This document shows positions 59,895 through 64,000 of a stretch of DNA of 64,000 bases, piece by piece. The translations under genes were made by a program, and so were the position numbers. The stretch lies in contig NZ_ALWO02000052.1 in the NCBI RefSeq assembly GCF_000295935.2, positions 496,001-560,000 on the forward strand, written 5' to 3'. How positions within the stretch are numbered: the stretch's first letter is position 1; every line of letters begins with the position of its first letter. The notes under the pieces were generated by a model. That model saw only the letters and a program-made list of their open reading frames with translations. It had not been told where the DNA came from and did no database searches. This DNA is from Indibacter alkaliphilus LW1. Its GTDB lineage: Bacteria > Bacteroidota > Bacteroidia > Cytophagales > Cyclobacteriaceae.

Positions 59895-61547
59895 CTATTT
59901 AATCCATTTGTCCAATTGAGGGCTAATGTTTTCAAAACTAAGTTTGATTTTTGGAAAGTATTGTCCCGTTTCTTCAGGAATCGAAACCTGGAGCTTGCGG
60001 TTGAATCTGTTAATTTTTAAAATAGCCCCTGCTATGTGATTTTTATACAGTGCTTCGTTCCTGCGTTCAATTTCGACAACATCTCCAATCATTAAATGAT
60101 GAAATGCTTTGGATTCAGGGTGTATTTGGGTAACTACATTTGCCTCATCAATACGGATACCAAACCGGTGAAGAAGTGAATTTTCTTTCATTTCAAATGT
60201 TAGGCTGATGCCAAATTCCTTCAAGATTTGAGCAAGAATTGGAACCATATCTAACTTTTTAAAAAGGAGAGTATTGATCAATTTGTAAGCTTCTTGCGAC
60301 TCTGATTTTACTATTTCTAAAAAGTCATTCAGCAAATACCCACGTGAATTTATTCCGAACTTTTCCCAAAGAGCCTTCATAACCAAATGTAGCCCCGAGC
60401 CTTCATGAATCAATTTCAAATCCAAGCACAGTGAAATCAATGAACCTCTATTATAAATGTTGACTTTGTCTTCAGGAATACCTTTAATATATCCATCCAG
60501 CCAAAGGTTGAGGCTAGAGTCAACAATTGTTTCATTTTTCCAGCCTAAATTATCAGATTCCTTTTGAATTTGTTTTTCCAATACTCTCAAATAATCCAAG
60601 ATAGTGAAATAACCTGACCTCAACAGGTAAATATCTCCCATGTAGGAAGTGATACCCTCAAGGATAAAGCCACTGTCTAGATAGACTTCTTTTGAAAGAT
60701 CATATTTAAGTAATTCATGAGGCCTGATCCTGCAAACATTCCAGAAATGGTATAATTCATGGGAACTTACGCCTATCAATTCATCTAGATTTTTCTTAAA
60801 AGCCAAATTAATGGCTTGCCCTATCGTAATCACTGTTGAAAATTTATGCTCGACACCGTGGTAATGTCTGTAGGGAAGTAATTGAAAAATGAAATGATAA
60901 TCCTCAGCTGGAAAGCTTCCAAAGTCCGTAATCATTTTTTTCGTAAATTCATAAAAGACCTTTTTAAGGTCTGAAATAGAAAAATGAATGTCACCTATAA
61001 ACCAAAGTTGAAAACGACAACCAAGACAATCATAAAGAGTGTGTGTCATTTTGTTTGAAGCTATCCAAGGTGAGTCCATAGCTTCCTGATATCCCTTTGC
61101 TATCCATATTTTTGGAGGTATACTTTTTAACGGTGTGGCCACTTGATAACTTTCGGGAAAATCTACCTCAATCTGGATTTCTTCCCGATCTCTGCCAATG
61201 ACCTCAAAAATAAAATTACTGAAATTAAGATAAAGCTGTTGATCATCTGACCAGCACCCTCCTGCATCCATTTGAGCGCAGTAATATTCATATTCCACCT
61301 GATAGGAACCTTTCTCCTTGGCTGTAAATTTCCAGCAGTCCTTGGAGGATTTATAACATCCTACATCAACGTTATCCTTGTAGACTTTGACCTTTCTGAT
61401 GTTTTTGGCAAAATTTGCCAATTCATAACGACCAGGTCTCCATGCAGCAACTTGCAAGCTAATCCACTCATTTTCTTCACAAAAAATACTCAAAGTCACT
61501 TGGATGAACTGGGAGCAAACTGAGTCCCGTGATATAAAATATTTCAT
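59895..61547 (-). CDS. M61 family aminopeptidase-like metalloprotease
   Basis: 550 residues, no signal peptide. An N-terminal beta domain with WISLQVAAWRPGRYELANFAKNI (M61 signature region) precedes the gluzincin domain. HELYH near residue 263 supplies the zinc motif, with the third ligand Glu in GFILEGITSYMGD about 30 residues later. A PDZ-like C-terminal domain spans about 450-540. Cytosolic aminopeptidase of the glycyl-aminopeptidase (M61) family. It is divergent from rpmH across a 138-bp intergenic region. Confidence 0.9.
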   Translation of the reverse strand: MKYFISRDSVCSQFIQVTLSIFCEENEWISLQVAAWRPGRYELANFAKNIRKVKVYKDNVDVGCYKSSKDCWKFTAKEKGSYQVEYEYYCAQMDAGGCWSDDQQLYLNFSNFIFEVIGRDREEIQIEVDFPESYQVATPLKSIPPKIWIAKGYQEAMDSPWIASNKMTHTLYDCLGCRFQLWFIGDIHFSISDLKKVFYEFTKKMITDFGSFPAEDYHFIFQLLPYRHYHGVEHKFSTVITIGQAINLAFKKNLDELIGVSSHELYHFWNVCRIRPHELLKYDLSKEVYLDSGFILEGITSYMGDIYLLRSGYFTILDYLRVLEKQIQKESDNLGWKNETIVDSSLNLWLDGYIKGIPEDKVNIYNRGSLISLCLDLKLIHEGSGLHLVMKALWEKFGINSRGYLLNDFLEIVKSESQEAYKLINTLLFKKLDMVPILAQILKEFGISLTFEMKENSLLHRFGIRIDEANVVTQIHPESKAFHHLMIGDVVEIERRNEALYKNHIAGAILKINRFNRKLQVSIPEETGQYFPKIKLSFENISPQLDKWIK

Positions 61548-61570
61548 TGATTTGATAGATTGTCTTCAAA

Positions 61571-61578
61571 CAAAAGTA
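61571..61578 (-). promoter_or_regulatory. Candidate -7 element for the M61 gene
   Basis: The minus strand reads TACTTTTG, a match to TAnnTTTG, 24 bp upstream of the M61 ATG. The -33 position is only TTTT or TTTA, so support is partial. Confidence 0.4.
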
Positions 61579-61587
61579 AACCCCTGA

Positions 61588-61618
61588 TTTGTAAATAAAA
61601 AAAAGCTATCTATCTTTG
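61588..61618 (+). promoter_or_regulatory. Promoter of rpmH-rnpA
   Basis: TTTG (61588-61591) and TATCTTTG (61611-61618) are full matches to the Bacteroidota -33 and -7 elements with a 19-nt spacer, followed by CA. It gives a leader of about 60 nt before rpmH. Confidence 0.75.
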
Positions 61619-61685
61619 CAGTCCTTTTGTAGGAGAACCCACAGAAAGATAGGATTAGGAAAGAAAATATTAAAAAGATAGCGTC

Positions 61686-61844
61686 ATGAAAAGAACATTT
61701 CAACCTTCTCGTAGAAAAAGAAGAAACAAGCACGGTTTCAGACTTAGGATGTCAACTGCTAATGGCAGAAGAGTTTTGAAGTCAAGAAGAGCTAAAGGAA
61801 GACACAAACTTACTGTTTCTTCTGAAAAAACACTGAAGAAGTAA
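61686..61844 (+). CDS. rpmH: 50S ribosomal protein L34
   Basis: 52 residues, starting [19 protein letters not shown] and containing the family-diagnostic [20 protein letters not shown]; Lys/Arg-rich throughout. Structural component of the large ribosomal subunit. It lies 45 bp before rnpA in the classic rpmH-rnpA order and is driven by a consensus promoter upstream. Confidence 0.96.
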   Translation: MKRTFQPSRRKRRNKHGFRLRMSTANGRRVLKSRRAKGRHKLTVSSEKTLKK

Positions 61845-61889
61845 TTTCTGGCATTTAATTTCGGTATCTTGATACGAAATAAAAATGCA

Positions 61890-62279
61890 ATGAATTTCAA
61901 ACTTGGAAAGAGTGAAAGATTACATTCTGAAAAGTCAATAAAGGAACTTTTTGATAAAGGTTCCTCTTTTTTTTTATATCCCTTTAAGGTAGTTTTATTG
62001 GATTTACCTTCCAATCAAGATGGAACTGTTCAGGTGCTTTTTTCAGTTCCTAAGAAGAAGATTAAAAAAGCCGTACTCAGAAACTTCGTAAAAAGACGTG
62101 TAAAAGAGGCTTACAGGCTAAACAAACATCTACTATCCGTAGGGCCTCAACGTAGAAAACTTATAGGTTTTATATACGTTTCTTCAGAAGTTGTCAGTTT
62201 TCAGTACATTCAGGGAAGAATGGTGAAAGTGATAACTAAAATCAAAGAAATATCAGATTCACAAATACCAAAGGAATGA
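61890..62279 (+). CDS. rnpA: Ribonuclease P protein component
   Basis: 129 residues from the ATG at 61890 (a TTG 21 bp upstream is a weaker alternative). RNase P subunit that assists the catalytic RNA in 5' maturation of tRNAs. Family features: KLGKSERLHSEKSIKELFDKGSSF at the start, and FVKRRVKEAYRLNKHLL, the conserved RNR-type motif read here as RNFVKRRVKEAYR near 73-85. The stop overlaps the next ATG by one codon (ATGA), coupling it to the S41 peptidase gene. Confidence 0.95.
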   Translation: MNFKLGKSERLHSEKSIKELFDKGSSFFLYPFKVVLLDLPSNQDGTVQVLFSVPKKKIKKAVLRNFVKRRVKEAYRLNKHLLSVGPQRRKLIGFIYVSSEVVSFQYIQGRMVKVITKIKEISDSQIPKE

Positions 62280-63946
62280 TTTCAAAAAATAAGAACAGGA
62301 TATATCTCATCTTGGGTGCTGCAATGACAGCATTATTACTTTTTTCATTTGTAAACAGAAATGATAAGCTATTTGCCATAGCAAAGAACCTAGATATTTT
62401 TGCTTCGCTTGTAAGGGAATTAGACTCCTATTATGTGGATGAAATTGATGCGGAAAGCCTTGTCACAGTAGGCATCAATGCTATGCTTGAGGAGCTTGAT
62501 CCCTACACTGAATTCATTCCTGAGGAAAACTCGGATGATTTCAGGCTAATGACTACAGGAGAATATGGAGGTGTAGGGGCACTTATAGGTAACAGAACAG
62601 GTGCTAACATGATCCTAATGCCTTATAAAGGTTTTCCGGCACAGGCAGGAGGTCTTCGCATTGGTGATGAAATTCTCAAGGTTGATACTGTCAATGTAGT
62701 CGATAAGACAACAGCAGATATTTCGAAGCTATTGAAAGGTCCTGCCAATACTGAAGTTTTTGTTCAAGTAAAGAGAGGTGAAGATACATTGTCTGTTAAT
62801 CTTACCAGGAGAAAAATTGTCATTAGTAATGTGCCTTATTACGGAAAAATTGATCACCAAACCGGCTACATTAAACTGTCCGATTTTACTACCAATGCTG
62901 CGGCTGATGTGAGAAAGGCTTTAGTAGATCTTAAGTCCCAAGGCGTGACTAGACTGGTTCTTGATGTGCGCGATAATCCCGGGGGAATTCTGAAAGAAGC
63001 TGTGGAAGTTGTTAACTTGTTTATTCCCAAAGGAAAAGAGGTTGTTCGTACACAAGGCAAGCTCGAAAGTGTGAATGCAGTCTACAAGACAACAAAATCA
63101 CCTTTGGATAAGGAGATCCCTTTGGTTGTTTTGATCAATGAAAGAAGTGCATCAGCTGCTGAAATTGTAGCAGGTGCTTTACAGGATTATGATAGAGCGG
63201 TTTTGATCGGAAGAAAAACATTTGGCAAAGGCCTCGTTCAGACTACGGTGCCTTTGTCTTACAATTCTCAGGTTAAGGTCACTACAGCCAAATATTATAT
63301 ACCAAGCGGAAGATGTATTCAGGCAATTGATTACAGCAAAAAGGATGAAAATGGAAACTCGAACTCAGTTCCTGATTCCCTTAGGAACGAGTTTAGAACC
63401 AAAAGTGGTAGAATTGTTTTGGACGGAGCCGGTATTGAACCTGATTTGAAAATTGATTCGAAGTCATACGCACCGATTACTTATAGTCTTGTAGCCAGAA
63501 GTTTGATCTTTGATTTTGGGAATGAATTTTTTAGGGAAAATGAGGAGATTCCGGCACCATCGGAATTCCGGATAGAAGAAGATGTTTATCAAAATTTCAT
63601 TGATTGGCTCGAAGATAAAGAATACGATTACACTACCTATGTTGAGAAATCCTTGGAAGATTTATTGAAATATGCGGAAAAGGAAAAGTATTTCGAAGAA
63701 ATTCAGCCTACCATAAAGGAGTTGAAGAAGAAAGTAAGTCACAATAAGGAGCAAGACCTTATAACTTATAAAGATGAAATCAAGTCTGCATTGAAAGAGG
63801 AGATTATCTCTAGGTATTATTACCAAGAAGGGGTAATTGAATCATCTCTTCATGATGATTCGGAAATTGAAAAATCATTAAAGGTACTGTCTGACCCGAA
63901 TGAGGTTAAAAGTATTCTGGTAGCATCAGCGGTTAGCAAAAAGTAA
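62276..63946 (+). CDS. S41 family C-terminal processing peptidase
   Basis: 556 residues with an N-terminal membrane anchor (about 10-28; no clear signal cleavage). PDZ domain near 95-170 (MPYKGFPAQAGGLRIGDEILKVD), tail-specific protease core with LVLDVRDNPGGILKEAV near 225, catalytic Ser in NERSASAAEIVAGAL near 291 and Lys in GRKTFGKGLVQ near 316. A C-terminal helical extension follows. Periplasmic protease. It overlaps rnpA by 4 bp, and tsaB starts 2 bp after its stop, so the four genes appear to be one operon. Confidence 0.94.
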   Translation: MISKNKNRIYLILGAAMTALLLFSFVNRNDKLFAIAKNLDIFASLVRELDSYYVDEIDAESLVTVGINAMLEELDPYTEFIPEENSDDFRLMTTGEYGGVGALIGNRTGANMILMPYKGFPAQAGGLRIGDEILKVDTVNVVDKTTADISKLLKGPANTEVFVQVKRGEDTLSVNLTRRKIVISNVPYYGKIDHQTGYIKLSDFTTNAAADVRKALVDLKSQGVTRLVLDVRDNPGGILKEAVEVVNLFIPKGKEVVRTQGKLESVNAVYKTTKSPLDKEIPLVVLINERSASAAEIVAGALQDYDRAVLIGRKTFGKGLVQTTVPLSYNSQVKVTTAKYYIPSGRCIQAIDYSKKDENGNSNSVPDSLRNEFRTKSGRIVLDGAGIEPDLKIDSKSYAPITYSLVARSLIFDFGNEFFRENEEIPAPSEFRIEEDVYQNFIDWLEDKEYDYTTYVEKSLEDLLKYAEKEKYFEEIQPTIKELKKKVSHNKEQDLITYKDEIKSALKEEIISRYYYQEGVIESSLHDDSEIEKSLKVLSDPNEVKSILVASAVSKK

Positions 63947-63948
63947 AA

Positions 63949-64000
63949 ATGGCCTTAATTCTATCAATTGAAACAGCAACGCCTATATGTTCCGTGGCCT
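63949..64000 (+). CDS. tsaB: tRNA threonylcarbamoyladenosine biosynthesis protein TsaB, 3' partial
   Basis: Only the first 17 codons are in the window (MALILSIETATPICSVA), which match the ASKHA-fold start of TsaB (LxIDTAT-type motif). TsaB works with TsaD and TsaE in t6A modification of tRNAs decoding ANN codons. The rest of the gene lies outside. Starts 2 bp after the S41 gene. Confidence 0.85.
   Translation, partial: MALILSIETATPICSVA

Noticed and set aside
61588-62280. Replication origin near rpmH-rnpA
   Set aside because: No dnaA or dnaN gene and no DnaA-box cluster was seen in the 138-bp intergenic region; the gene pair alone does not mark the origin in Bacteroidota.

Overview
The window looks like chromosomal DNA from a Bacteroidota bacterium, most probably of the order Cytophagales (Cyclobacteriaceae-like). 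The evidence is family content (DUF4249 lipoproteins, DUF4199, CPXCG, head-GIN/DUF2807, YwqK-type MORN proteins, YpdA, a cbb3-oxidase CcoG/H set) and promoters of the Bacteroidota type (TTTG, 19 nt, TAnnTTTG, as at rpmH and blaI). The lineage is inferred from these features, not from a search. No prophage, CRISPR array, IS element or rRNA operon is visible.

Layout. 1-4.8 kb: end of a cbb3 cytochrome oxidase locus (ccoP, ccoG, ccoH, a SafE-like membrane protein) facing an anaerobic hemN, which has a CRP/FNR-type dyad upstream. 5.0-5.9 kb: an unusual accessory block on the minus strand. It holds one tRNA-Ala(GGC), two near-identical 346-bp tandem units each carrying a small GIY-YIG nuclease gene, and three tRNA-like remnants. 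The nuclease reading frames end inside tRNA D-arm sequence. 6-12 kb: housekeeping and small genes (clpS-recR, a sodium/solute symporter, an XRE regulator, an alkyltransferase-like protein, MscS, SDR, DUF2807 and NTF2-like secreted proteins). 12.2-17.2 kb: threonine operon thrA-thrB-thrC behind a Thr-rich leader peptide. 17.2-19.7 kb: a BlaI/BlaR1-type regulator-protease pair with two matching operators flanking its promoter. 19.9-24.7 kb: three DUF4249 lipoprotein paralogues and an IPT/kelch lipoprotein. 24.8-29.2 kb: an OYE-type reductase, NRDE protein, YpdA, and a dihydroorotase homologue that has lost its metal ligands. 29.2-33 kb: two DUF4199 membrane proteins, two GT2 glycosyltransferases and a methyltransferase. 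33-37.3 kb: adaptor, MacB-like permease and TolC, with no ATPase gene beside them. 37.5-40.7 kb: a large hybrid histidine kinase. 41.5-48.5 kb: clpB, CPXCG, a PNPOx-like protein, a Pycsar-effector-like membrane protein without a cyclase, a CotH-like secreted protein and a Tat-exported Gfo/Idh/MocA oxidoreductase. 48.8-59.3 kb: rimO, a MORN protein, GDPD, GNAT-like, a PfkB kinase, and an M16 peptidase pair (catalytic plus non-catalytic) followed by a stand-alone paralogue of the second subunit's C-terminal domain. 59.4-64 kb: DoxX, M61 peptidase, then rpmH, rnpA, an S41 processing protease and the start of tsaB.

How the parts fit. The ccoGH/hemN area supports respiration and heme synthesis at low oxygen. 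The thr locus makes threonine from aspartate and is probably controlled through its leader. The blaRI pair is probably autoregulated. The candidate for something little described is the tRNA/GIY-YIG chimeric tandem array at 5.04-5.91 kb. Secondary candidates are the three-paralogue DUF4249 cluster with a conserved Cys cluster, the metal-ligand-free dihydroorotase, and the Pycsar-like effector without a partner.
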